Shown here one piece after another: positions 34,210 to 44,261 of a stretch of 64,000 nt of DNA (positions are counted from its first letter, which is position 1; the number at the start of each line of letters is the position of its first letter). The DNA is from Manis javanica. Its lineage: Eukaryota; Chordata; Mammalia; Pholidota; Manidae. Location of the stretch: the NCBI RefSeq assembly GCF_040802235.1, contig NC_133169.1:46817034-46881033 (forward strand). The letters are read 5' to 3'. The translations under genes were made by a program, and so were the position numbers. Under the pieces are notes generated by a model. It saw only the letters and a list, made by a program, of their open reading frames with translations, did no database searches and was not told the origin of the DNA.

Positions 34210-34807
34210 GTTACTTTACAAGAAGATATGTCAAAAGAATAATCAATCTTAACATGTTTTCTTCCGTCTGCTACTTCTGTAGCTTTTCTTCTTCCTTCCT
34301 AAATACAATTCTTAAATAGAATTCGTGCCTCATATCAAATTTACCGAGTATCATAATTCTTCCAAGTGGTAAAGATACCTCAAGACAAATGCTGGGCATA
34401 GAAGCCACAGGGCATAAATCTGCAATGAAGTAAAAAGCTAACCTTTCCAAACAATATTGCTTCTCTCTCACTTACCAACTTTACATTTCCCTGTATGGCC
34501 CCGGAAAATGACTGGTTAGCCAGAGACGGGTAAGATTCCTCAAGGGAGGAACAACCTAAGACAGGCACAGTCGCAGGGGGGCCATCAGGTGAGAAATTGC
34601 ATATCAACAGAGGTGAGGCTCAGAACCTCACCTCCCCTGTTTTGAGAGAAATCTTCTGCATCCGTGGATGTTCTATTGCCCTTGTCTAGCTTGGATTAAC
34701 ACTTCGTCTACAGGCACACACCTTATCATCTACATTTGCTCTCTTACAACACTAAACTATGTTTTCTACTTTTATCTTGCATCTACTTACCACTTCGGCA
34801 TTTTATT
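34210..34807 (+). mobile_element. Proviral sequence between env remnant and LTR
   Basis: Non-coding stretch leading from the env remnant to the LTR; presumed part of the same retroviral fossil from its position. No gene is recognised in it. Confidence 0.4.
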
Positions 34808-34835
34808 AAAATAATAATAATAATAATAATAATAA
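34808..34835. repeat. (AAT)n microsatellite
   Basis: About nine AAT units, just before the purine-rich tract that precedes the LTR. Confidence 0.95.
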
Positions 34836-34843
34836 GGGAGAAA

Positions 34844-35166
34844 TGTGGGATTCACATATAAATCAAGTATAAAAATCAAATGAATATTCATATTTGACCA
34901 TATTGTTTATAGCTCATAATGTGTGATCAAAACCAAAACTTTCTGTGATGACTGCCCTTGTACTATACACCATATAAGAACTTATTCACTATGTAAAAAT
35001 TTGTTCACCATGTAAGAACATGTTCATTATGTGTCAGAAGATTAGAGACTGATGAGAATTAGGGTTGGGGTGGATTAATGATTGTGCATTGAGCATTGAG
35101 TCCCCTATACAGAATTTTATGGTTGTTAACAACCATTTGATCAATAAATATGAGAGATGCCCTCTC
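34844..35166 (+). mobile_element. LTR fossil ending at its polyadenylation site
   Basis: Begins TGTGGGATTCACATATAAAT directly after a purine-rich AAGGGAGAAA tract, as expected of a 3' LTR. AATAAA lies at 35143-35148, and 18 bases later the sequence turns into an A-rich tail (35167-35199) and then the target-site repeat. The stretch thus looks like U3 plus R without U5. No second LTR is seen in the window. It is a fossil fragment of a retrovirus that I cannot name. Confidence 0.65.
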
Positions 35167-35199
35167 AAAAACAAAAACAAAAAACTAAAGTTCTAAAAA

Positions 35200-35210
35200 A
35201 AAAATACTCC
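35200..35210 (+). repeat. Target-site duplication, right copy
   Basis: AAAAATACTCC, identical to 27262-27272; marks the right edge of the composite insertion. Confidence 0.88.
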
Positions 35211-36180
35211 TAAAATTTATATGTATCAATAAAACACCCAAAATACACAAAGCAATTCTTCAAAAGGATAAATAATGCTGGGGGTATTAAATGCTTTCTT
35301 TTCAAGGTATGTGACTAAGCTATAGTAATCAAACAGTATGATACTGATAAAAGGAGAAACACATAGATCAGGAGAACAGAACAGAGAGCTCAGAAGTAAA
35401 CCCACAAATGAATGGTCAATTAATATATGACAAAAGAGGCAAGGGTCTACAATGGGGAAAAGACAGTTTCTTCAATAAATGAAAAAACTGGACTGTTACC
35501 TGCAAGACAATGAATCTGGTTTACTGTGTAACATCATCCACAAATGTAAACTCAAATCATTTAAAGATGTTCAAGACATTAAACCACAAAACAAGTAGAA
35601 GAAATTATACAAAAATTTCTTGAACATAAGCATAAATAATTTTTATTTTGGACATGTCTCCCAGGACAAAGTAAACAAAGGTAAAAACAAACAAGTGGGA
35701 CTCCATCTTACTGGAAGATTCTATAAAGCAAAATACACCATAAACAAAATGTAAATGGAACCTACAGTATGACAGAATATATTTGAGATATATCTGATAA
35801 GGGGTTAAAATGGAAAATATGTAAAAAGAACTCACATGATTCAACACCGAAAAAGCAGGTAAGGCAATTAAAAGGTGGGCAGAGGACATGACTAGTCATT
35901 TTTCCAAGGAAGACATTACAGATGGCAAACAGGTGCATGAAAAAATGCTCCACATCTCTAATCATCAGTGAAATGCAAATCAAAGCCACAGTGAGATATC
36001 ACCTCACACCAGTCAGAATGGCCATCATCCACAAGACAAGAAATAACAAGTGTTGGTGAGGATGTTGAATAAAGGGTGTCCTCTGACACTGCTGGTGGGC
36101 ATTTTCATTGATGCAGCCACTGCATGTATGGAGGTTCCTCAAAAAGCTAAAAATATAAATACCATATAACCAAGAATTTA
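35211..36180 (+). mobile_element. Old L1 ORF2, right half of the split copy
   Basis: Continues the ORF2 reading of 26575-27272: ATTCTTCAAAAGGATAAATA, TAGTAATCAAACAGTATGAT, TGGTCAATTAATATATGACA, AATCATCAGTGAAATGCAAA, ending in the C-terminal part near ACCATATAACCAAGAATTTA. No 3' UTR follows; it is cut a few dozen bases before the minus-strand L1. Confidence 0.88.
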
Positions 36181-36219
36181 CTGAAAGAAGAAAAACCATA
36201 GATTCAAAAATTCAAAAAT

Positions 36220-39200
36220 CTCTCCTTGCCGGGGAGATATATTCAAGAAGAGGTCACTCATGTTTATGTCTAAGAGATTTTTGCCTATGTTTTTTTCTAA
36301 GTGTTTTATGGTTTCATGACTTACATTCAGGTCTTTGATCCATTTTGAATTTACTTTTGTGTATGGGGTTAGACAATGGTCCAGTTTCATTCTCCTACAT
36401 GGGGCTGTCCAGTTTTGCCAGCACCATCTGTTGAAGAGACTGTCATTTCCCCATTGTATGTCCATGGCTCCTTTATCAAATATTAATTGACCATATATTT
36501 TTGGGTTAATGTCTGGAGTCTCTAATCTGTTCCACTGATCTGGGCTCTGTTCTTGTGCCAGTACCAAATTGTCTTGATTACTATGACTTTGTAGTAGATC
36601 TTGAAGTTGGGGAGTGAGATCCCCCCTACATTATTCTCCTTTCTCAGGATTGCTTTGGCTATTCGGGGTCTTTGGTGTTTCTATATGAATTTTGAATTAT
36701 TTGTTCCAGTTCACTGAAGAATGTTGCTGGTAGTTTCATAGGGATTGCATCAAATCTGCATATTGCTTTGGGCAGGATGGCCATTTTAATGATATTAATT
36801 CTTCCCAACCATGAGCATGGGATGAGTTTCTATTTGTTAGTGTACCATTTAATTTCTCTTAAGAGTGACTTGTAGTTTTCAGGGTATAGGTCTTTCAACT
36901 TCTTTGGTTAGGTTTATTCCTAGGTATTTTATTCTTTTTGATGCAATTTTGAACGGAGTTGTTTTCCTGATTTCTCTTTCTGTTGGTTCATTGTTAGTGT
37001 ATAGGAAAGCCACAGATTTCTGTGTTTTAATTTTGTATCCTGCAACTTTGCTGTATTCCGATATCAGTTCTAGTACTTTAGAAGTGGAGTTTTTAGGGTT
37101 TTTTATGTACAATATCATGTCATCTGCAAAGAGTGACAGTTTAACTTCTTCCTTACCAATCTGGATTCCTTGTATTTATTTGTTTTGTCTGATTGCCATG
37201 GCTAGGACCACCAGTACTATGTTAAATAACACTGGGGAGAGTGGGCATCCCTGCCTTGTTCCTGATCTCAGAGGAAAAGCTTTCAGCTTCTCGCTGTTCA
37301 GTATGATGTTGGCTCTGGGTTTATCATAGATGGCCTTTATTATGTTTAGGTACTTGCCCTCTATTCCCATTTTTCTGAGAGTTTTTATCATGAACGGATG
37401 TTGAATTTTGTCAAATGCCTTTCCAGCATCTATGGAGATGATCATGTGGTATTTGTCTTTCTTTTTTTTTTTGATGTGGTGGATGACGTTGATGAATTTT
37501 TGAATGTTGTACCATCCTTGCATCCCTGGGATGAATCCCACTTGGTCATGGTGTATGATCCTTTTGATATGCTGTTGAATTCTGTTTGCTAATATTTTAT
37601 TGAGTATTTTTGCATGTACATTCATCAGGGATATTGGTCTGTAATTTTCTTTTTTGGTGGGGTCTTTGCCTGGTTTTGGTATTAGGGTGATGTTGGCTTC
37701 ATAGAATGAGTTTGGGAGTATTCCTCCTCTTCTATTTTTTGGAAAACTTTAAGGAGAATGGGTATTACGTCTTCTCTGTGTGTCTGATAAAATTCTGAGG
37801 TAAATCCGTCCGTTCCAGGGGTTTTGTTCTTGGGTAGGTTCTTGATTACCATTTCAATTTCTTTGCTCATAATTGCTTTGTTTAACTTTTGTGTTTCTTT
37901 CTTGGTCAGTCTTGGAAGGTTGTATTTTTCTAGGAAGTTGCCCATTTCTTCTAGATTTCCCAGCTTGTTGGCATATAGGTTTTCATAATAGTCTTTAATA
38001 ATTCTCTGTATTTCTGTGGAGTCTGTCGTGATTTTTTTCATTCTCATTTCTGATTCTTTTGATTTGTGTTGATTCTCTTTTTCTCTTAATAAGTTTGGCA
38101 GAGGCTTATCTATTTTTTTTTATTTTCTCAAAGAACCAGCTCTTGGTTTCACTGATTTTTGCTCTTGTTTTATTCTTCTCAATTTTGTTTATTTCTTCTC
38201 TGATCTTCATTATGTCCCTCCTTCTGCTGACTTTAGGCCTCATTTGTTCTTCTTTTTCCAGTTTCGATAATTGTGATGTTAGACTATTCATTTGGGATTG
38301 TTCCTCCTTCTTCAAGTGTGCCTGGATCGCAATACTCTTTCATCTTAAGAGTGCTTTTGCTGCATCCCACAGAAGTTGGGGCTTTGTGTTGTTGTCATTT
38401 GTTTCCATATATTCCTTGATCTGTATTTTAATTTGTTCGTTGATCAGTTGATTATTTAGGAGTATGTTGTTAAACCTCCATGTGTTTGTGAGCTTTTTTT
38501 TTTCTTTGTAGAATTTATTTCTAGTTTTATATCTTTGTGGTCTGAAAAGATGTTTGGTAGAATTTCCGTATTTTGGAATTTACTGAGGATCTTTTTGTGA
38601 GCTAGTATGTGGTCTATTCTGGAGAATGTCCCATGTGCACTTGAGAAGAATGTATATCCTGTTGCTTTTGGATGTAGAGTTCTATAGATGTCTATTAGGT
38701 CCATCTGTTCTAGTTTTTGTTTAGTGCCTCCATGTCCTTACTTATTTTCTGCCCAGTGGATCTCTCCTTTGGGGTGGGTGGCGTGTTGAAGTCTCCTAAA
38801 ATGAATGCATTGCATTCTATTTCCCCCTTTAGTTCTGTTAGTATTTGTTTCACATATGCTGGTGCTCCTGTGTTGGGTACATGTATGTTTACAATGGTTA
38901 TATACTCTTGTTGGACTGAGCCCTTTATCATAATGTAATGTTCTTCTTTATCTCTTGTTACTTTCTGTGTTTAGAACTCTATTTTGTCTGATATTAGTAT
39001 GGCAACCCCTGCTTTCTTCTCTCTGTTTTTTGCCTGAAATATGTTTTTCCATCACTTGACTTTTAGTCTGTGCATGTCTTTAGGTTTGAGGTTAGTTTCT
39101 TGTAAGCATCATATAGATGGGTCTTGCTTTTTTATCCATTCTATTACTCTGTGTCTTTTGATTGGTGTATTCAGTCCATTTACATTTAGGGTGACTATTG

Positions 39201-39245
39201 AAAGATATGTACTTATTGACATTGCAGGCTTTAGATTTGTGGTTA
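36220..39245 (-). pseudogene. L1 ORF2 (copy 3), truncated and broken
   Basis: Endonuclease pieces (NAFILGDFNTPPTPKERSTG, LIDIYRTLHPKATGYTFFSS) and RT pieces ([52 protein letters not shown]) lie in several frames. In human L1, AEKAFD is the usual form of AGKAFD. The usual start Met position reads TTG. It ends after FLNISPRQGE. More than six breaks; no activity expected. Confidence 0.9.
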
Positions 39246-39534
39246 CCAAAGGTTCAAGGTTAGCCTCTTTAGTACCTTACTGCCTAACTTAGCTAAGTTA
39301 TTGAGCTGTTATATACACTGTCTGGAGATGCTTTTCTTCTCTCCCTTCTTATTCCTCCTCCTCCATTCTTTAAATGTTGGTTGTTTTATTCTTTGCTCTT
39401 TTGTGTTTCCTTTAACTGCTTTTAGTGGGTAGTTGATTTTTTATTTGCCTTTTCTTAGTATTTGGTTAGTCTGCTTTCTTTGCTGTGATTTTATTTTCTC
39501 TGTATGACATCTGTTTAGTCTTAGGAGTGCTATC

Positions 39535-40394
39535 ATCTAGAACAGTCCCTCCAAAATACCCTGTAGAGGTCATTTTGGGGAGGCAAATTCCCTCAACTTT
39601 TGCTTGTCTGGGAATTGTTTAATCTCTCCATCATATTTAAATGACAATTGTGCTGGTTGCAGTATCCTTGGTTCAAGGCCCTTCTGTTTCATTGCATTAA
39701 ATATATCATCCCATTCTCTTCTGGCCTGTAAGGTTTCTTTTGAGAAGTCTGATGATAGCCTGATGGGTTTTCCTTTATAGGTGTCTTTTCTCTCTCTAGC
39801 TGCCTTTAAAACTCTGTCCTTGTACTTGATCTTTGCCATTTTAATTATTATGTGTCTTGGTGTTGTCCTCCTTAAGTCCTTTCTGTTGGGAGTTCTTTGT
39901 ATTTCCGTGGTCTTTTTGATTATTTCCTCCCCCAGTTTGGGGAAGTTTTCAGCAATTATTTCTTCTACGACACTTTCTATCCCTTTCTCTCTCTCTTTTT
40001 TTTATGGTACCCCTATAATATGGATATTGTTCCTTTTGGATTGGTCACACATTTCTCTTAATATTATTTCATTCCTGGAGATCCTTTTATCTCTCTCTAT
40101 GTCAGCTTCTATGCATTCCTGTTCTCTGGTTTCTATTCCATCAATAGCCTCTTGCATCTTATCCATTTTGCTCATAAATCCTTCCAGAGTTTGATTCACT
40201 TCTGTAATCTCTTTGTGGGTATCTGTAATCTCCCTCTGGACTTCATCCCTTAGCTCTTGTATATTTATCTGTATCTCCGTCAGCATGTTTATGATTTTTA
40301 TTTTGAATTCTTTTTCAGGAAGACTGGTTAGGTCTGTCTCCTTCTCAGTTGTTGACTTTGTGATCTTTATCGGCCTGTAATTTTGCCTTTTCAT
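39535..40394 (-). pseudogene. L1 ORF1 (copy 3), broken
   Basis: Starts MKRQNYRPIKITKSTTEKET at 40394. The coiled coil (QTLEGFMSKMDKMQEAIDGI) and NNIHIIGVP are in one frame. The C-terminal domain (RLSSDFSKETLQARREW, QPAQLSFKYDGEIKQF) is in another, ending at a stop near 39570. At least one shift falls near 40000. Confidence 0.9.
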
Positions 40395-41162
40395 AGTGAT
40401 AAAGATAGTTTACAGAGCTTGTTGGTTTGTGGCCTTCCTCTCCTGGGAGAACAGCGACCTCTAGTGGCTTGTGCTGGGCATTTGCGTTCAGGCAGGGCTT
40501 CTAATTCCTGCCTGGCTGCAATGGAGTTTATCTCTGCTGTTGCCGTGGGTGCGACTTGCTTCGTTCTGCTGCTCCGATATGGTGGAGCCGCATTGTAGGG
40601 TGAGCAGCTGGGAGGCTATTTGTCTCCTTGAGGGGCCTCTATGCTCCCTGCTGCCCATGGGGTTAGAGTTCCCAGAGATCCCCAGATTCCCTGCTGCTAA
40701 GTGTCCCAGGACACTTCCATCCGGTGTAGGGTTGCTTGTCCCTTTAAGACTTCTAAAAAGCAAAAAAAATAAAAGGCACTTGCTTTTCTTTGTCCGCTCT
40801 CAGGTCTTGCTGTCCTGTTTCCCTAGTATCCAGGACTGCATGCATGTACTGTGTCTGCACACTGGTCCAGATGGCTGGGGCTGGGTGTTTAGCAGTCCTG
40901 GGCTCCCTCTCCCTCCCCGCCCCGGCTCTTCTTCTCCTGCTGGGAGCTGGGGTGAGGGGTGCTTGTGTCCGGCTGGGCTGGGGCTTGTATCTTACCCCTT
41001 TCGTGAGGCACTGGTTTCTCGCAGGTGTGGATGTGATATGGATGTTGTCCTGTGTCCTCCTGTCTCTATTCTAGGAGGAGTTGTCTTTGTTTTATTTTCA
41101 TAGATATATGTGGTTTTGGGAGGAGATTTCTTCTGCTCTACTCACACTGCCACCTTGGCTCC
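40395..41162 (-). promoter_or_regulatory. L1 5' UTR (copy 3)
   Basis: GC-rich leader like those of copies 1 and 2. The YY1-like core reads CCAAGGTGGCAG. It is shorter than copy 1 by about 250 bases, partly because copy 1 appears to carry a repeated internal block (CTGTTTTCCTAGTATTGGGACCC and CTGTTTCCCTAGTATCC about 170 bases apart, each quoted in part). Confidence 0.55.
40471..41103 (+). other. Open frame antisense to L1 5' UTR (copy 3)
   Basis: A 210-codon open frame opposite to the L1. Shared blocks with copies 1 and 2 are PDGWGWVFSSPGLPLPP, PAGSWGEG and SYPFREALVSRRCGC. The overlapping frame 40790-41074 (MAGAGCLAVLGSLSLPAPA, YLTPFVRHWFLAGVDV) is open too. No transcription evidence. Confidence 0.4.
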
Positions 41163-42884
41163 ACCCTCTTCAGAAATATGTATTTTTTAAATATTTAAAA
41201 ATGCTAAATTATTTTCCTGCAGTATCTTATCATTGGCTTTGTTCATAGTTTAGGTAAATATTTATCCATATGTTTGGTTGTTTAATAGATACATTTTCTG
41301 CATTTAAATAGTAAATAAGTTTCATTTGTAATATGAAAAAAGTATCTAATGTTGATTAATAATTTGTTATTAAACCTTCAGATGAACTTACTGAGGAATC
41401 TTCCTCAGCTCATGGAATCACAGTAGCAATCTTGCTACTTGTATTTTCTGAGTTCTGCTATTGCCATAGCAGGGAGTGACATTTTACATTATTGTTGAGG
41501 ACCAAAATGATCTAATCTGTTCTGGAAAGAGTATACCTCTCTCTGAAATTGCCTATCTCTTGTTTATTTTCATCAGTTTATGACACAAGAAACTTCCAGT
41601 GCTGTTATTAAGGAGCATTTATTAAGTAGTTTAACATGTAGATTTTAGTTTGAAATAGGCCATAGCTTCCCTAAGGCGTACTCTGTTCCTTGTTAGCATA
41701 TACTAATATCCAAACATGTGAAATAATGAGCCACAAAGGTGTATGTTTTATAAGCAAGCTACTATTTAAATATTGCTGCCTTTCAATGTGAGGCATTTTC
41801 AAAAATTCATTGCTCTAATATGATAAATGAAATACTGTGTAGTATAATCTCAATGGTAAAACAGTTATGAAAAAAAGAGTGATGTTTGTGTGTTTATGTG
41901 TATCACATTATACACTACATTTCACAATAGATACACATCCCAAAACTGTTGGTGGTGAATAGAGAAAACTGATAATAATATGTGACTCTTAACTATGTAT
42001 TTTTCCATAATATCTCACAAAAATTAGCACAATTTACTTCTTTTCCAGGGAAATGTCTTCTAAACTTATGCAAATTTGGCCTTCCATTCATCTTCTCACC
42101 TTTCCACCTCAGAAATGAAGTAACTTACCTAGTTAGAAGGGAGATGGGTGGCCGAGTTAGGCAAACATGAGCCTGCTCAGAAGCCACCCCAGACCTTCCC
42201 ACCCGAGGCCTTGTCTCGGGCTCCCTCACCCCGTGTGACTCCCACAGTTAAATGCATGGGTCATGTGGGCCTCTGGAGGCAGGCAGGAGAGGCACAGCAC
42301 TGTTTCCCGCTGAGGAAGAACATGAGGAGCACAAGGGAACTGGGCCCTCAGGAGGTCCCCAGGGACTGTCCCTGCACGTGATCATCTGCCAGTCCCCAAA
42401 TGCTTTGGAGACAGAGACGATGAGAACAGGGCTCTCCTTGTTTTCAATGAATGGCCTGAGATAACAGTGTTTTCAGTTGACACTTTTAAATTTACTTAAT
42501 TAAGCAATTGATTTATTGATTGTATATGCTATAAGTTTTGCTATTTTGTTTTATTTATATCACAAACACTCATTGAGTGTCTGTTGTGTATGACCATTCC
42601 TCTTTTAATCATTGAAGATATAATTGGGCCAAAACAAAATAGAAAGAATTAAGAAAATACTCTATATCAATCTGAAATTAATTGCATGTGCTTTTTTATT
42701 ACAAATATAGTCAGGAGAATGCCATGGTGGTTGACGTAATGATATACAGGACTAGTTCACTAATTATTATATGAAAGCTGTGCACAATAAAAAAAGACTT
42801 AAAGGCTTTAAACACATTTCAAAACCAAATTCTGAATAAAATTCAGTGGTAGCTAAAAATAGCAACATATTACTTTTCTTAATT
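41163..42884. other. Intergenic, nothing recognised
   Basis: AT-rich to about 42140, then a GC-richer patch (42170-42460) with no known match. A weak MIR-like stretch may lie at 42080-42150 (CCTCAGAAATGAAGTAACTT). Confidence 0.4.
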
Positions 42885-43085
42885 TATGTTTTTATTGAAG
42901 TAGAGTTGATAGAGTTTCTGTCAACATAGAAAGATGATACAGAACCATCGACTATACTCTCTCTGCTGTATTTTCATTGCTGTGGCTAATTTATATTATA
43001 ACTGGGATTTTATACCTCTTTGTCCCCTTCATCTATTTCATCCCCTGGTCCAAAACCTCCCCCATGGTAACAACATACTAATTTA
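42885..43085 (-). mobile_element. L1 3'-UTR fragment
   Basis: ATTGAAGTAGAGTTGATAGA, then TCAACATAGAAAGATGATAC and TCTCTGCTGTATTTTCATTG: same 3'-end type as at 4534, with a small internal loss. Confidence 0.75.
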
Positions 43086-43231
43086 AAATATCAAATATTC
43101 CTTTTTAGTGAACATCATATATCAAAAGTAAGAATTTAGAAGAATATGGGACACAAAGCATAGTAAAATCACAATAGAAAAGTTACAACTTTTTAGTATT
43201 TTTAAAAATACTGAAAGTTGTTTTCTTTTTT

Positions 43232-43670
43232 CTTTTTTGATATTATTTATTTACATTGAGGTATAGTTGATATTCACAATAAACTGTTTTCAAGTACATG
43301 ACATAGTGATTTGACAGTTATCTCCATTATTAAATGCTCACCCCAATTAGTGTAGTTACTATCTGCTAACATGGAAAGATGTTACAGAACTACAGTACAT
43401 TCTATGCTGTACTTTCATCCTTGTGATTAATTTATACTGTGACTGAGATTTTATGCCTCTTTATCCCCTTTACCTATTTCACTCACCCACCCAGAACCCT
43501 CCACCATGGTAACCACCAGTGTTTTCTCAGTTTCTATTGATGCCATTATTCTTTTTGTTTTGATTCTACATGTAAGCAGTCATATGGTATTTTTCTTTGT
43601 CTGGCTTGTTTCACTGAGCATAATACTATCTAAGTCCAAACATGTTTTTGCAAATGTAAGATATCTTCCT
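43232..43670 (-). mobile_element. L1 3' UTR and ORF2 tail fragment
   Basis: ACATTGAGGTATAGTTGATA, TTAAATGCTCACCCCAATTA, ATCCTTGTGATTAATTTATA and then CATGGTAACCACCAGTGTTT and CATAATACTATCTAAGTCC, the usual L1 3' UTR/ORF2 end in reverse. Next to the related piece at 42885, so either two insertions or a broken duplicate. Confidence 0.8.
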
Positions 43671-44261
43671 TTAAGAATTGCAGTAAGATATGACATCTGT
43701 GAAACATTCAAATATCATACATCAGATATCCAAGGAGAAATTTAAAACAAAAATAGAGACTAATATTGACCCAGCAAATATTAGAAGAGAAAGATAAAAT
43801 TTCAAATTATCTTAAGAAGAAAGGAAGAATAGGCATCTAAAACTGGACAAGAAAAAGAGGCTCAAAAATATTGAGAAAAATAAGAGAGAAAAAAATGATT
43901 AAAAATCAAATGATCAGTTTGGAAACAAATAGAAATATCAAGCATAAAATGGAATTATTATGTTTGAAAAATGAAACTAAATGAATACAATGAAACATAT
44001 TTAGATATATTTCTCAAAATATGACAAGTATTATACATACCTAGATACATCATGGAAAAATATGTGTCTAGAAGAATAAATTAAGAATGTCTATGAAATT
44101 TGAATGAAAACATAAAATTATCATTTATTTGGAGTCAAGTAAAATGATCACTGAATTTTCTTTAATGATGTACAAGTATAGAAGTAATACAGTAGAATTT
44201 AACAATTTCAGTAGTCTCTCTTTTAAATAAAAAACTCAACCTTCAGGAAAAAATAAATTAT
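43671..44261. other. A-rich spacer
   Basis: Strongly A-biased on the plus strand; nothing recognised. Confidence 0.45.

Larger units (their letters stand above)
27273..35199 (+). mobile_element. Composite retro-insertion: full-length L1 plus env/LTR 3' extension
   Basis: Parts in order: L1 5' UTR from 27273; ORF1 from 28072; ORF2 from 29097 to about 33012; L1 3' UTR ending GATTAATGATAAC and an A-rich run (33343-33361); a short stretch of unknown origin; a retroviral env remnant (33520-34209); more 3' proviral sequence; an LTR (34844-35166); then an A-rich tail. Only the outermost ends carry a target-site duplication (AAAAATACTCC). No duplication is seen at the L1/env junction. The simplest reading is an L1 transcript that ran past its own polyadenylation site and stopped at the LTR signal AATAAA (35143-35148), the whole being copied in by L1 machinery. 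Alternatives are a second retro-insertion into the L1 tail, or a composite element family already joined before this insertion. Confidence 0.75.
36220..41162 (-). mobile_element. Young-lineage L1 (copy 3), lacking its 3' end
   Basis: On the minus strand it begins at 41162 (GGAGCCAAGGTGGCAGTG). It has a 5' UTR, ORF1 (40394 to about 39535) and ORF2 (about 39245 to 36220). It stops inside ORF2 after NISPRQGE, well before the C-terminal cysteine region, with no 3' UTR or poly(A). L1 insertions normally keep the 3' end and lose the 5' end, so this loss of the 3' end needs a later deletion or rearrangement. It lies in inverted orientation to the composite L1, 3 kb away. Confidence 0.92.

Noticed and set aside
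36865-37329. Plus-strand 154-codon frame
   Set aside because: Antisense shadow of L1 ORF2 RT (copy 3); the same shadow appears at 31085-31510 and 54102-54311.
42148-42464. Short plus-strand frames in a GC-rich patch as an exon
   Set aside because: No domain, no splice context and overlapping frames of equal length; no support for coding.
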